Notes: a model not told the origin generated them from the sequence alone. DNA of 64,000 bases from Conchocele bisecta (GCA_029237695.1 CM055271.1:37692462-37756461), one strand, 5' to 3'; shown: positions 1-11,805, counted from the stretch's first letter. A program made the numbers and translations.

Positions 1-196
1 CGCGAGAATGTTCATTTGTTGTGCATTGGCCATGCTATACTTTGTTAATGCCACATTTTTGTCCATGCTTGGCTTTGCAATGAACTGCCTTGTGTTATTT
101 GTTATTGCTTCTGTTATTATTTACTTCTCTTCTCAGACATTTCAGATGTAATTGGAAACGTATAGGATAATTATGAAACAACAGTGGACAGTAGTC

Positions 197-600
197 TACG
201 GGGCCCCGCAGGGGACATGGATTTTTGTTTATTAATTCGTTCCCACGAATTAACAATTCGTTCCCTCGAATTAACAATTCGTTCCCTCGAATTAACAATT
301 CGTTCCCACGAAATGACAATTCGTTCCCACGAAATGACAATTCGTTTCGTCTATTTAACAGTTCGTCCCCTCGAATTGACAATTCTTTCCCACGTGGGAA
401 CAAATTGTTATTTCGTGGGAACGGATTGTTAAATTGACGGAACGAATTGTTAAATCGTGGGAACGAATTGTTAAATCGTGGGAACGAATTGTTAAATTGA
501 GGGAACGAATTGTTATTTCGTGGGAACGAATTGTTATTTCGTGGGAACAAATTAATACAAAAATAATTATAATTATACGTTCCATGCGGGTCACCGGCTG
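197..600. mobile_element. Family A foldback element, copy 1 (21-bp units)
   Basis: The left end carries GGGGCCCCGCAGGGGACATG and runs into about eight head-to-tail copies of a 21-bp unit (core TTCGTTCCCACGAA, spacer TTAACA). The array inverts at the palindrome CCCACGTGGG near 390 and returns as its reverse complement to about 560. The right terminus is degenerate. Because 21 bp is seven codons, long peptides of the type TIRSHEL appear in several frames; these are by-products of the repeat and not genes. No transposase lies inside. Confidence 0.85.
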
Positions 601-621
601 GCATGTACAACATATGCGGCC

Positions 622-691
622 AGTATATAGAGAATAGTAGGTTAGTGCCGTGAATGGGAAAAAATATCCGGCAAGGCTCAAGAATTTCTTT
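622..691 (+). mobile_element. Family B hairpin element, left half
   Basis: The AGAATAGTAGGTTAGTGCCG terminus runs about 70 bp and then stops at a different hairpin instead of completing its own palindrome. Confidence 0.7.
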
Positions 692-798
692 ATTTCTCAT
701 CAGAAGTATATGTTGTGACCACTCATTTGAACCGTCTCGCCGAGACGGTTCAAATGAGTGGTCACAACATATACTTTGGTTCAGAAATAAGGAAAATA
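692..798. repeat. Long hairpin with stem GTGACCACTCATTTGAACCG
   Basis: A near-perfect inverted repeat centres on CGTCTCGCCGAGACG near 740. The outer parts of the stem are TTCTTTATTTCTCATCAGAA and its degenerate complement. The same hairpin, with the same family B flank, recurs at about 55143-55262, and a variant lies at 43378-43480. Confidence 0.8.
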
Positions 799-948
799 GA
801 TAGAGAATAGTAGGTTAGTGCCGTGAATGGGAAAAAATATCTGGCAAGGCTCAGGAAACGGGATGGGCGAGGCTCTGCCGAGCACATCCCGTTTCCGTGC
901 CGCGCCAGATATGTTTTCCCATTCACGGCACTAACCTACTATTCTATT
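799..948. mobile_element. Family B hairpin MITE, full copy
   Basis: This ~150-bp palindrome begins TAGAGAATAGTAGGTTAGTG and ends with its complement. The two arms meet at GGGCGAGGCTCTGCCGAGCAC. Other full copies are at 11248, 19129, 22271, 26989, 55264 and 61408. It directly abuts a family C element on its right. Confidence 0.85.
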
Positions 949-1065
949 TATCCCGTCAACACCTACAAATGACTGTAAAATGCAAACATTGTATTGACTG
1001 GATATCAAAAATGTTTCACGGCACCGTGTTTCACGGCACATACGCACTGTGTTGACGTGATAAAT
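946..1065. mobile_element. Family C MITE (TTTATCCCGTCAACAC ends)
   Basis: A ~120-bp element bounded by TTTATCCCGTCAACAC and GTGTTGACGTGATAAA. Inside it carries the short inverted repeat CACGGCACCGTG. It is fused end to end with the family B hairpin to its left, as in nearly every other copy in the window. Confidence 0.8.
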
Positions 1066-1408
1066 CTCCAGATCAGCCTGCGCAACATCCACAAAGCCAG
1101 TTTGTTTGTTTAATGGTATATAATTGCATAGCAACAGCTAATGTCATTTAAAGCCGGGCCAACGGATTAGATCTGCTGCATTGGGGAGAAAATGTCAAGA
1201 TCAGAACGGAATATTTACTTAGAAATATATATATATTCAGCTCTGAAATTAGAATAATAGTGCATATTGCCGGGTATAACCAGATTAAACCCTCACATAC
1301 AATAATGCCAAAGACGTACCTGATGTCCAAACGAAATCTCCGTTCGGGATAGGATGAATCCCAATCGTTAAATTACCCATCACATGCTCCCACCAAACAC
1401 CCACCCAA

Positions 1409-1510
1409 AAATAACCCCAGCCGCATCTCCAAATCGTATTGACAGGATATCAAAAATGTTTCACGGCACCATGTTTCACGGCACATACGCACTGTGTTGA
1501 CGGGATAAAT
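1409..1510. mobile_element. Family C MITE, right part of a longer variant
   Basis: CCCCAGCCGCATCTCC, then TTGACAGGATATCAAAAATG, leads to the terminal GTGTTGACGGGATAAAT. The interior resembles the ~160-bp variants at 18980, 22114 and 26828 rather than the 120-bp variant next door. Confidence 0.6.
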
Positions 1511-1633
1511 ACGCGACTAGTGTATTTCCAGAAGAGAATGTGCAGAGGCACAGTCTGATCATGATATGCACTGTACGCTATTCCATAAATGAAACTGCCA
1601 TTCTTCTAACAGAAATACAAATCGTTATCTGGA

Positions 1634-1871
1634 GCCCGTTTCACTAAACTTCGTACGACTAAAATGTTCGTAAGTGCAAATTTAGGATCGTCTGGACATT
1701 TCAATTAATGGATTTACATTTATTGAGCATAGGCTGCAGATGCAGCCTATGCTCAATAAATGTAAATCCAATAATTGTCTACAAGAAAACATGTCGATGT
1801 GAAATTTACAGGCTATCATAATTTTGCACTTACGAACATCTTAGTCGTAAAAAGTTTAGTGAAACGGCCCT
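1634..1871. mobile_element. Family D palindromic MITE, full copy
   Basis: A 240-bp element with terminal CCGTTTCACTAAACTTCGTA and its complement. The centre is GGCTGCAGATGCAGCC, flanked by ATGCTCAATAAATGTAAATC. This is one of the most abundant families here, with sixteen full, half or end copies. Confidence 0.85.
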
Positions 1872-2004
1872 CAGGATATAGGAGTGTGCTACTTGATCAT
1901 AAGCTATACTGTTCACAAATCACATAAGCCCCATTTCTCCAATCTCAGCCACAATATGAGCACATAATGACATGTTGTTGTCCTTCATTTTTAATCATGA
2001 ACAG

Positions 2005-2600
2005 ACACGACATTTGACCGTAACATGATCATGGGCACGACAAAAAGTCAATGTTACGTTACGGGTAGCATGAGTGTGTTCCAAATGGTCACATGTATCA
2101 AGCGTCCACATATTGAAGCAATCCATCAAGTAATATGAAAGGTATATGATGATGAAGACACAGTTACACACTTTTTGAAATAACACATGGCTATGTGTTT
2201 CCTCAAAAATGTGAAGGCCAAACAGGTTAAGGTCATGTTAATGGCCGCACGAGCCTGTTCCAAATACTTAGATGTACATGTACTACGTTTCCAACTATTA
2301 AAGCAATCCATCAAGTAATATTAAGTTATATGATCATGTACATAGAAACTTGTATAAACTTCTTTAAAAATGACTAAGTGAACAATGTGAAGGTAAAAAA
2401 GTTCAAGGTCATGTTAATGGAGGTATGAGCGTGTTCAAAATGCTCACATGTATCAAGTGCCAAATATTGAAGCAATCAGTAAAGAAATATTAAAGTTATA
2501 TCAAGATAAAGAAATTTGTACAAACCGTTTGACATTTGTTTAGGCGGACGACGACGACGCGTGCGACGACGACGAGGGAAAAAGCGTCGACCACATGTAT
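2005..2600. repeat. Degenerate ~175-bp tandem array ending in (GAC)n
   Basis: GCAATCCATCAAGTAATAT recurs near 2118 and 2303, with a variant near 2470 (spacings about 185 and 167 bp). Each unit also holds AGGTCATGTTAATGG. The array closes with a GACGACGACGACG run near 2545-2575. This architecture matches the other array elements in the window. No gene is seen. Confidence 0.65.
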
Positions 2601-2794
2601 AGTCGCGCCATCTGCTAAAACCGGCGCGAAAAAAATCACTTGCACATGAATTTAACTATCAATAGTCTATATGCTTATTAGCTAATAGTTGGTCGACAGG
2701 AAAGCGTGGAACAAACAATAGCATGTTTGATCAGGAGCTACATGTACATTGGTCACAAATCCCACAAGCCCCATCTATCCAGTAAAATCCACAT

Positions 2795-3053
2795 ATGAGG
2801 CATGCCATGTGATTTTTTACCTTCGGGCATCTGCGAAATTTCATGAAATACGTCTACAAATTTACAATATTTTCCGTACACGTCAAAGTGGACAAAATTG
2901 TCAGAGTACATGCGGAATATAATTCCGCATGTACTCTGAAAATATTGTCAATATTTGACTTTATTTATGAAAAATATAGTAAATTTTGTAAACGTAATTA
3001 ATAAAATTACGCACATGCCCGACGGTACAAAATCCCATGGCGTGCCTCGTATG
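2795..3053. mobile_element. Family I palindromic MITE
   Basis: The ends are ATGAGGCATGCCATGTG and its degenerate complement. The centre is GTACATGCGGAATATAATTC followed by its inverted copy. Related copies are at 37012-37290 and 42832-43035. Confidence 0.8.
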
Positions 3054-3579
3054 TAGATTATGGAACCAGATGAGTCCACTCGCCGCGAGACGGAGAGCTT
3101 TGTAATCAGAAACGTTATTAGTGGTCTATTTGTACTCAGGCTTATGTGCCATCTTCAAGTACACTCTTCAAATTATTCCCAATACAATAAAACCACGCTT
3201 GTCTCATCGTAAAAACTCGCCAACAAATCAGATAGATTAGAGTAGAACATGTACATAATATGTATGTTATGATGAACATTGTCAGAAAACGTTGAACGTC
3301 AATGTATTATGATATGCAGTGTTAAAGCTTTTGTTGATCGTGTTGGTTCAATCTGGGGTTATGTTCGCCATGTGTTATCGTACGCAAAGCTATTTCTTCA
3401 GACGTTTTCTCAAATATAATATTTATAAGCCCGTATGTGCGTACCGACAGGATTTGGGACGTTACATGTACATGATCAGCCCACGCAAATTGAAAATCTT
3501 TTGAAATATGTGTTGCTACGTGTGTACGGGAATCTAACAAAAACAAGTCGAAGAGATTCTGGACACACTGTTTGGAACA

Positions 3580-3635
3580 ATATAGAGAATAGTAGGTTAG
3601 TGCCGTGAATGGGAATAAATATCTGACTGAGCAAG
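3580..3635 (+). mobile_element. Family B hairpin element, left-half fragment
   Basis: Only the AGAATAGTAGGTTAGTGCCG end is present. It stops abruptly just before the LINE-derived region. Confidence 0.6.
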
Positions 3636-3879
3636 CCAACACCCAGCTTCAATACAATGAATGTATTGAAGCTGCTTTTGTCAAGGAAATACGAGGAGAC
3701 ATCGATCAGGGTCCTATTGAAAAAAAATACAATTCAAATACAATGATGAATACATGTATATATGTCGCTCCATATAGTAGTGCGTTGGGCTCTCCATAAT
3801 TGTTCGATATGTCCATACCAGCAGGGAAGAGAATCATTTGCCAACAGAGGAACAGGCTTCAATATTGTACAATAATTAC

Positions 3880-5135
3880 AGAATATCTCAGAGATATACA
3901 TATTCACAGATGGTTCGACGCGCGAATGACATCTGGGCCCCACGGGAGGTAATGCTGTCATTTACCTGAATGGTCAGAGTGAAAGCCGATTTTGCATCAA
4001 AAGATCCTATAGTTCCAGAAGCAACACTTTTGCGGGGGAACTTGTGGGAATCCAACTGGCTCTTGAGTACATTGTGGATGATGTCAATATCAAGAACTAA
4101 GTAATACACATCTTCACGGACTGTCAGGTGGCGATACAAGATGCATTGATTCCTACTGTCACTACGTCCAATGTTGAACTTGTTCTATTAATCAGAGACC
4201 TGTAGCCGATTCATCAAAATTGCAAAGTGTACTTATCTAGTATAGTATACTTTGAGGGAGTAATCATTTCTGTTTCCCAAAATGCATTGTTTAATATAGA
4301 ACTAACGACTGCATATATTTGATGATTAAAAGCATGCAGAATTATTATACTGAATTTATTACATTATCACTGCCAAAATGGCTGTGATAATGTAATACAT
4401 TCAGTATTATAAAAAATAATAAATTTATCCTTAAATTGAAAATTTCTCCCTCAAAGTATACTTTTATAGATAAATATACTTTGCAATGTTGGTGAAATAG
4501 GCAATTAGTGGCGGCCTTGCATGATAAAGATGAGGTCATCAAGACTCACTGGTTTCCTGTACACAAGGACATCGGCGGCAATGAGCTGGCGGATAACTGG
4601 GCGAAGAAGCGGCGGATGAAGCAGAACAATTGGATTGGATGTACACAAATAACAACCGGCCGGAAAGTAATGCAAAGAAATGTGTATTAGAAAAAGTGGC
4701 AAAGGGCGTATTCACTTTCAGAAACGTGTTCACAACTGCAAGAGGTAATAAGTAACGTAGACGGTGGGGAAAATATTGGAGAGAAAGACTTAAGGCCACG
4801 CAGAGCTTTGAACAAGCTGATGGCAGGACATACCAAGCTCAACTCACATAAGGCATTACTTACATTGTAATTCAAATCAGTCAAACCTATGTGAATATGG
4901 CAAGGTATCTGAATCAAGTGGACATTTTCTGTATGCCTGCGACAGGTATACCGGTGAAAACGACGTACTAAACAGACATTTTTTGGAAATAATAACCAAT
5001 GAAGACATCATTATTAGTGATATCAACTTCAGAGTGTATTCCGGGAATATAGAGGACATCAACGTTATTGGTAGAGACCAACTGATCCATGCCTTCCTGA
5101 GATTCTTCAAGGAATCATGGAGGCTGGTAAAAGTT
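3880..5135 (+). pseudogene. LINE ORF2 relic: RNase H domain and C-terminal zinc knuckle
   Basis: Three-frame reading gives a decayed RNase H domain. FTDGS is near 3906, FAGELVGIQLALEY near 4038-4080, IFTDCQVAIQ near 4110-4140, and after an interruption HKDIGGNELADNWAKK near 4560-4610. These supply the D-E-D-D residues expected of retrotransposon RNase H. Farther on, LNSHKALLTL and a C-H-C-type cluster ending GHFLYACDRY (near 4840-4945) resemble the zinc knuckle that closes many LINE ORF2 proteins. The frame is broken by at least two stops (near 3927 and 4098), by frameshifts, and by a MITE at about 4205-4502. The reverse transcriptase was not found upstream. An I- or Jockey-group origin is inferred from the RNase H; the clade is unresolved. 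Confidence 0.8.
4205..4502. mobile_element. MITE inserted inside the LINE RNase H domain
   Basis: The terminal repeats are GCCGATTCATCAAAATTGCA on the left and the complement of GCCTATTTCACCAACATTGC on the right. Each is followed inward by AAAGTATACTT-like sequence and a CCCTCAAAGTATAC block. The centre is a palindrome around CACTGCCAAAATGGCTGTG. RNase H coding sequence resumes on the far side, which defines the insertion. A clear target duplication was not seen. Confidence 0.75.
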
Positions 5136-5450
5136 TAATAGTTTTTCACGCATGCGCAACAAGTGTTTAAGCACATACATGTATTATATTGCATCCTGAG
5201 ACTTACAAGCACAGACGTGACCATAGCTAGCGGGAGATTCGCGAAAGGATTAAAGACAACAACTAAGATTACAAGAAAACGTAAAATTGTTCGAAGTAGG
5301 TAGAAAACGTAATGGTAAACTTGAAAGCGTTGAGTTTCATACGAATATAGGAACGCAGACGAGGTGCGGCGGTAGAATGATGAGGCCACTATATACCAAA
5401 TATCATGTCTTCATATTAATAATGTCAATTCCGAGTGGCGGGTTGTGTAA

Positions 5451-5596
5451 ATAGAGAATAGTAGGTTAGTGCCGTGAATGGGAAACAATCAAATAATTGT
5501 TTACAAGAAAACATTGTTAATGTGAAATTTACAGACCATCATGATTTTGCACTTACGAACATTTTAGTCGTACGAAGTTTAGTGAAACGGGCCCCT
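5451..5596. mobile_element. Family B left end fused to family D right half
   Basis: AGAATAGTAGGTTAGTGCCG reaches GGGAA at about 5487. The sequence then switches without spacer to the right half of family D (AATAATTGTTTACAAGAAAA to GTGAAACGGGCCCC). This is a chimeric junction of two hairpin families. Confidence 0.7.
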
Positions 5597-5599
5597 GTA

Positions 5600-6373
5600 T
5601 TATAAACATTGTTTTAGCTAATCCAATTTTTGTCTCTGGCATGATTGGGTACAATTAGATTCAGAAATACGATTCTTATTTAGAATGATCAAGGTACTGA
5701 AAGTACTGCAACCAGAGCCTGAAATGAGGAACGGACATATAGCATGTGACCTTGACCTACATTTTCTACTTAAATGAATTGTAACCATTTATTGTGTTAA
5801 ATTATTTCCTAAGCCACTATAATACCATTATTTTGCAACATTTAACTAATCTATATTGCACAGTTTCTTGTATATTCTTGTGAATGTATTCAGATAGTGT
5901 TTACATTCAACCCATTATCAGATTATAGAGATAACTGCGTCTCAGTACTTTCAGTTTGATCTAATGTTTGTTACAGTAACCGCCTTTGCTTTAATTTAAT
6001 ACTACAGCGCGTTGCAAAACTGCTACAAATGACAGCCAGTTAAAAATCTGCTTGCTGAAATCAACCAATCGGAGCCAATTATGTTGGGAAACTTGGCTTT
6101 TTCTGTAATTGGGACCAAATTGTCGTTGTTCCGGAGATCCGTGACCGGTAAATATAATCCTTAAATGTCATTGTCTAATTTCAGCGATGTTTCGTTCTTC
6201 ATTCCAATTCTCACTAATTTTTAAATTTGAATACTCGTTTGTTACGAATAGTAAATATCGCAGCTTCAGTGATGCCGATATCTGCCGACTCTGGGATCAT
6301 TTGGAAATGTAAGAATATACCACGTGGTGAAGTCGTTTTGTCTTGATTTGGACTGTCATCGTCCTATAACCTG
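5600..6373. other. Unannotated intergenic stretch
   Basis: No coding sequence or repeat family is recognised. A single GTGACCTTGACCTAC motif lies near 5748. Confidence 0.5.
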
Positions 6374-6465
6374 GGACCGTTTCACTAAACTTCGTACAAT
6401 TAAAATGTTCGTCATTGCAGGTTTAGAATAGTCTGTAAATTTCAATTGATTGACTTACATTAACT
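6374..6465 (+). mobile_element. Family D MITE, left half
   Basis: It begins CCGTTTCACTAAACTTCGTA and loses the family at about 6462, where a pearl-like element starts. Confidence 0.65.
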
Positions 6466-7885
6466 AGATTGGTCAGTAAGCGAGGCTTACGGAATACCCC
6501 CCGCGTGGGCCCAGGTACCCCTAAATATGTAAAATTTTCCTAGTGTGTAGCTTGTGACCTTGACTCTGGGCTTAGCGGGGGCGGCACGAACGTGAATGTG
6601 AAGCAATTCCGAGGAAGGAAATAGAAGTTATAACCGATTTCTCTGATGTTATGTTTTGTAAAGAGACTAAGTATGTGATCTTGACCTTGGGATCAGCGGG
6701 GATATGTCACAGCATGATAGTAGAGCCTTAGAGGAATGCATGAATGAAATATTAAGAATTTTAGATGAAGTTATAATATATTTCTCCGATGTTAAGTTTT
6801 GTAAAGAGACCATGTATTTGACCTTGACCTTGGGATCAGCGGGGGTTTGACGGTCGTGGATTTTGCACAGGATGGTAGTAGAGCCTTACAGGAATGCATG
6901 TGTGAAATATTAAGCATTTTAGATGAAGGAAATAGAAGTTATAACAATATTTCTCTGATGTTAAGTTTTGTAAAGAGACTAAGTATTTGACTTTGACCTT
7001 GGGATCAGCGGGGATTGGACGGTCGTGGATTTGGCATAGCATGGTAGTAGAGCCTTACAGTAATGCATGTGTGAAATATTAAGCATTTTAGATGAAGGAA
7101 ATAGAAATTTATAACCAATATTTCTCTGATGTTAAGTTTTTAAAAGACAAGTAATTTGACTTGACCTTGGGATCATCGGGGGGTTGGAAACCGGTCGTGG
7201 ATTTGGCAGCATTGGTAGTAAGCCTTACAGGAATGCATGTGTGAAATATCAAGCATTTTAGATGAAGGAAATAGAAGTTATAACAATATTACTCTGATGT
7301 TAAGTTTTGTACTAAGTATTTGACCTTGACTATGGGATCAGAGGGGGTTGGACGGTCGTGGATTTGGCACAGCATGGTAGTAGAGCCTTAGAGGAATGCA
7401 TGTGTGAACTATTAAGCATTTTAGATGAAGGAAATAGAAGTTACAACAATATTTATCTGATGTTAAGTTTTGTAAGGAGACTAAGTATTTGACCTTGACC
7501 ATGGGATCAGCGGGGGTTGGACGGTTGTGGATTTGGCATAGCATGGTAGTAGAGCCTTACAGTAATGCATGTGTGAAATATTAAGCATTTTAGATGAAGG
7601 AAATAGAAGTTATAACAATATTACTCTGATGTTAAGTTTTGTACTAAGTATTTGACCTTGACCTTGGGATCAGCGGTGGTTAGACTGTCGTGGATGTGGC
7701 ACAGGATGGTAGTAGAGCCTTACAGGAATGCATGTGTGAAATATTAAGCTTTTTAGATGAAGGAAATAGAAGTCATAACAATATTTCTCTGATGTTAAGT
7801 TTACGTACGCACGGACGGACGGACGGACGTACAACCTGACTCCAGTATACCCACCCCCACAACTCGTTGCAGGGGTATAAGTATA
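6463..7885 (+). mobile_element. Pearl-like element with ~165-bp tandem core
   Basis: A 5' module (ACTAGATTGGTCAGTAAGCG to GTACCCCTAAATATG) leads into seven to eight tandem units of about 163-170 bp. GTTAAGTTTTGTAAAGAGAC recurs near 6792, 6960, 7130, 7299, 7462 and 7631. Each unit carries TTGACCTTGACCTTGGGATC or a close variant, and GCCTTACAGGAATGCATGTG. The array ends in (GGAC)n near 7812-7830 and a 3' tail with CTCGTTGCAGGGGTATAA. The 5' module alone recurs at 33403. This organisation is like bivalve pearl/Helentron-type non-autonomous elements; the assignment is by architecture only. Confidence 0.7.
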
Positions 7886-8552
7886 GGATCGTCTGGAAAT
7901 TTCAATTGATGGATTGATTTACATTTGTTGAGCATAGTAATCTGTTTCGTCACGTTCTGCCTTTAAATAGTTCTTCCGAAACATACATCGTTGTGTCAAT
8001 CCGATTACTGATGCTCAGTTGACATATATTCCTTAACCTCTCGTAAATTTGTGACAGCTCGCGGCAGGGTACGACAAAATTTTGTTTCTTGGCTGCATGC
8101 TCAATAACTGTAAATCCAGTCCGCGCAATCTGATCAGAGGCTACAATGCTCGCTACTGAGTCATCGAGACGTTTTAGATCCACCAAAAAATAACGTTATT
8201 TCTGTATCCGACTGCACGAAAATGAGAACAAAGAACAACATTCTTAGTCTTTCACATTCACCAAATCCACAATACGCACGATTTCGTCGTGACATGTCAG
8301 ATATCGTCTCGAGTTATTAGCTGTTGCGGGGCAATGTTGTTAGTTTCTAAATTTGGCAACGGTGAACAAACATAGATGTTGGGTTTCCGTAATTATGTCT
8401 AGTCGAAATGGAACCATCTATCATATTTTTTCAACGCGATTGCACAGCTCTATCTAATTACGTTGGGACGTATTGATTCTGTCTTAGACATATACTTTGC
8501 ATTCCGGCCTTCATGTATGTTGATGAAAAAACAACGGTACTGTGTATCAGAT
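7886..8552. other. Unannotated stretch
   Basis: A short family D fragment (GATCGTCTGGAAATTTCAAT and ATTTGTTGAGCATAG) lies at about 7887-7940. Nothing else is recognised. Confidence 0.4.
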
Positions 8553-8612
8553 GATGTATACATGGAGGTCCCAGGGTGCCCGGTTTAGAGATGTTCAACT
8601 GTAATTCCGATG
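8553..8612. mobile_element. Family F hairpin, partial
   Basis: CCCAGGGTGCCCGGTTTAGA is followed by GATGTTCAACTGTAATTCC. The opposing stem is missing. A second end fragment (GTAGAGAGGTTCCACT) lies at about 8719-8736. Confidence 0.55.
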
Positions 8613-8880
8613 TACATGTAAGTGCACTGAAACACATGACATCAGGAACACCGATAAACACATATTTGACAGTAAAATCGGGCAAAATTTAACGCATCGA
8701 TGTCGCAGGGTTGTTCGGTGTAGAGAGGTTCCACTTTAACACGAAATTAATAACGGTTACTATGGATTGGGGAACAAACTGGCGTTCGCAAAGCTAGCTA
8801 TTGTTTTAAGTAGTACCACTTATTATTGATAGCTGACCAATGTCATTATATTTCACGCAAACCCATAATTTTTTCTTACA

Positions 8881-9124
8881 ACCCGTTTCATCATTTCCGT
8901 GCATATCAGACGACTAAAATGTTCGTATATGCAAACTTATGATAGTCTCTCAATTTCATATTAACAATGTTTTCTTGATTACAATTGTTCGATTTACATT
9001 TATTAAGCTTAAGCTGCATATGCAGCCTATGTTCAATATGTAAATCCATCAATTGAAATGTCCAGACTATCCTAAATTTGCTCTTACGATCATTTTAGTC
9101 GTACGAAGTTTAGTGAAACGGCCC
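8881..9124. mobile_element. Family D palindromic MITE, diverged full copy
   Basis: The centre AAGCTGCATATGCAGCCTAT and the right end GTACGAAGTTTAGTGAAACG are clear. The left end is eroded. Confidence 0.75.
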
Positions 9125-9222
9125 ACTGATTATCAACTTGTCTGAACATATATTGGCAAATGATGTTAACTTATTTTGAAATAAAGAAAACAAATATTTG
9201 CAAGATTAGCACAGTGGGCAGT
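9125..9222 (+). mobile_element. Family E element, right-end fragment
   Basis: TGAAATAAAGAAAAC is followed by GCAAGATTAGCACAGTGGGC. The hairpin core is absent. Confidence 0.5.
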
Positions 9223-9524
9223 GTACTCTTGATAATGAACTGAACGAATAGCTCGGCCAAAACCAAACACACTTACTGAATTCCGGCATAAGCACGGGGT
9301 ACGTGCGGTATCAGTAAGGTTCCAGAAATCACAGATTTAGCACGAATCCAGCCGGTGTTACATCATTTGGATTGCCTTTCGGGACATGTCTGGACGTTTC
9401 ATATGGCTGTGACTGGAGAAAATGGGCGTATTGCGCACCAGTCTGGCGCCTAATACATGTAGCACCTTCCAACACTTTGATTAGAATATTACTACCGATG
9501 TTATCGCATATTTGATACATTGTC

Positions 9525-9772
9525 CAGTTGTGTTTCGGCATTTACACAGCACATGGGCATTGTATGGACATGAGGATGTGATAGCACAGTTACATCACGT
9601 TCGTCCGCATGTCGAGGAGATAATCCGCGAACTAAATTCGTCCGCATGTATTACATTTATTAAGCTTACGCTGCATATGCAGCCTATGTCCGCATGTACG
9701 AGGAGATAATCCGCGAGCTAAAGCTCGCGGATTATCTCCTCGTACATGCGGACGAACCGTGATCTACATGTG
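9525..9772. mobile_element. Family J hairpin element with family D core inserted
   Basis: TCCGCATGTACGAGGAGATA and its inverted copy form a hairpin around GCGAGCTAAAGCTCGC at about 9690-9762. A second arm lies at 9600-9645. Between the arms sits the family D centre (GCTGCATATGCAGCC) at about 9650-9688. The related copy is at 12722-12860. Confidence 0.7.
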
Positions 9773-9779
9773 GCATATA

Positions 9780-10430
9780 AGCATGGCAGATGTTTCACTG
9801 ACTCCATGGCGAACAGTGTTGGCCATGTACATGTAGGCGCATACGCTCGGTCTGATCTTGGGCTACACTGGTAGCTGGAGTCGTATACCTAATTATCCAG
9901 TCTCATCTAAATTTAATGCGTCTACAACACTATGGAAAGCAAATATAACTTGATCGGCCCTCCTGGGAATCGTATATAGACTGGCATATAGAAACCCACA
10001 GTTCGTAATCTTATATAGTAAGTGTTATTATATACGCACTTTCGTTTCTTACTGAAAGACAATGGAACGCAATTGACGTCGGTTTACGTCATACGTCATA
10101 TTTAGTCAGTGTCGGAACTCCGTTTCACCTCGTATAATAGTTACTATTAAACCACCACTTATTTGTTTATTTTATTTCTCGTTTGCATAATTTTTGAGGC
10201 GCATATAAATTGCGGGTGATTTACTTAACTATATAATAAAAAGGTTATTTTATTTGTATGTGGACATATGCCACTCGTTCCGCCGCGCAACGATATTGTG
10301 CTCCTAAAGCTAGTATCTGACTGGGCTGCGACTAGGGGTTCTCAATGTCCTCATGTGACTCGCAGGGCTCTCAGTCGCTGGAATTTTGTACATGTTCAAA
10401 AAATTCGCTCGACAAGTTTTCTCTCAAAAT
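9780..10430. other. Unannotated stretch
   Basis: No gene or repeat family is recognised. Confidence 0.4.
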
Positions 10431-10870
10431 AGTCACAGAGTCGTCACGGGCGTCTCGAACCCTTCTCGAACCCTTCTCAATTTAGTTTCCGTGAGTCAGA
10501 AAGTGAGATAAATGTGAAACAACTTTGTGAGGAGTTGGCGACCTGCCTGTTTCTCAATTGTCATGCATAACTGTCGCGCGACTGTCGCGCGAATGTCACG
10601 CGACACTCGCGCGACTGTCGCAAATGCAAACATAATTCGCAATTTTGTTGACATGTATGCGAACTCCCGGCGAATTTTGGACCAAATTTCGTGCGACATT
10701 CGTGCAACATTCGTGCAACATTCGTGCGACATACGGGAACGTGTCGTAAGTACCAATTCAGTGTGATTCCAAGTGAAAATTGTCACTAATTCGCGTATTT
10801 TCTCGCAAGTTTGTGTCTCCAACTAGTCGCGAGCTGCCGCACCCCAGTGAGATACTACCTTAAAGTCGCG
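10430..10870. repeat. CG-rich imperfect short-repeat tract
   Basis: Short variants of GCGCGACTGTCGC and GTGCGACATTCGTGCAAC are repeated at about 10565-10735. The six-frame peptides are repetitive and show no known domain. It appears non-coding. Confidence 0.45.
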
Positions 10871-11049
10871 CAATATCGCACGCCACGGAACTCTCATATA
10901 TGGACATAGACATCAAATAACCTATACTTATTTACATGTGCCAAAAGCGTGTTTGTTAACCCGTCTGCAAGATATTTGTACACAGTTGCCTGTATGAATC
11001 TTGCCCAGATTCTCAGCGTTTCATGATATCTCCAGCTGAAGTTCACCTA

Positions 11050-11250
11050 ATCAACGTTGCATATGCAGCCTATGCTCAATACATATAAATCCATCAATTG
11101 AAATTTCCAGACGATCCTAAATTTGCACTTACGAATATTTTAACACAGTGTGTATGTGCCGTGAAACACGGTGCCGTGAAACATTTTTGATATCCAGTCA
11201 ATACAATTTTTGCATTTAACAGCCATTTGTAGGTGTTGACGGGATAAATA
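11050..11250. mobile_element. Family D right-centre fragment fused to family C
   Basis: GCATATGCAGCCTATGCTCA and its flank end at about 11141. The sequence switches there to family C (AACACAGTGTGTATGTGCCG to GTGTTGACGGGATAAATA), which in turn abuts family B. Confidence 0.7.
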
Positions 11251-11396
11251 GAATAGTAGGTTAGTGCCGTGAATGAGAAAAAATATCTGGCGCGGCACGG
11301 AAACGGGATGTTCTCGGCAGAGCCTCGCCCATCCCCTTTCCTGAGCCTTGCCAGATATTTTTTCCCATTCACGGCACTAACATACTATTCTCTATT
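11248..11396. mobile_element. Family B hairpin MITE, full copy
   Basis: GAATAGTAGGTTAGTGCCG and its complement (ending ACTATTCTCTATTT) enclose GGGATGTTCTCGGCAGAGCC. The central loop is in the opposite orientation to that of the copy at 799. Confidence 0.85.
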
Positions 11397-11532
11397 TAAA
11401 CAAAAATCGTATTTTAGACTTTGGATCGATTCGAAATTATTATTCGAGTTATTCATGTATCAACCCTACTCATTATTCATTAAAATTATTCATAGTTTGT
11501 CTGTTTGAAACTTAGAAACTTCAGATAATATA

Positions 11533-11552
11533 ATTATATATATATATATATA
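11533..11552. repeat. (TA)n microsatellite
   Basis: About ten TA dinucleotides. Confidence 0.8.
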
Positions 11553-11649
11553 ATGTATGGTAATTGCATATACTCGCTAAAGTTTGAACTTTATATTTAT
11601 TTTACAGCGATTACAAACAAGCACGAAATCACATATACAAATGCTTTCG

Positions 11650-11805
11650 TTGGCGCATATGAAGGCGTAAGGGCGGTCATTAATGCGGGAGGAAACAAGA
11701 GTACCCGGAGGAAACCCACTTGTCCGACCTGGCGACCACCATACCATCTCACATACTGCCTCTGCCGAGGATGGAACCGGGGGTGGCATTGGTGAGCTAA
11801 TACAT
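11650..11805 (-). mobile_element. SINE-like element
   Basis: On the reverse strand a diverged RNA polymerase III B-box-like segment (near 11775-11785) is followed by a core corresponding to + strand GAGTACCCGGAGGAAACCCA at about 11700. The same core and spacing occur at 39345-39480. tRNA-derived SINE ancestry is inferred. Confidence 0.5.

Noticed and set aside
95..700. Long open frames on both strands with repeated FPRNNNS / TIRSHEL peptides
   Set aside because: They arise because the foldback unit is 21 bp, a multiple of three. The same peptides occur in several frames and at 14.3, 26.1 and 27.4 kb.
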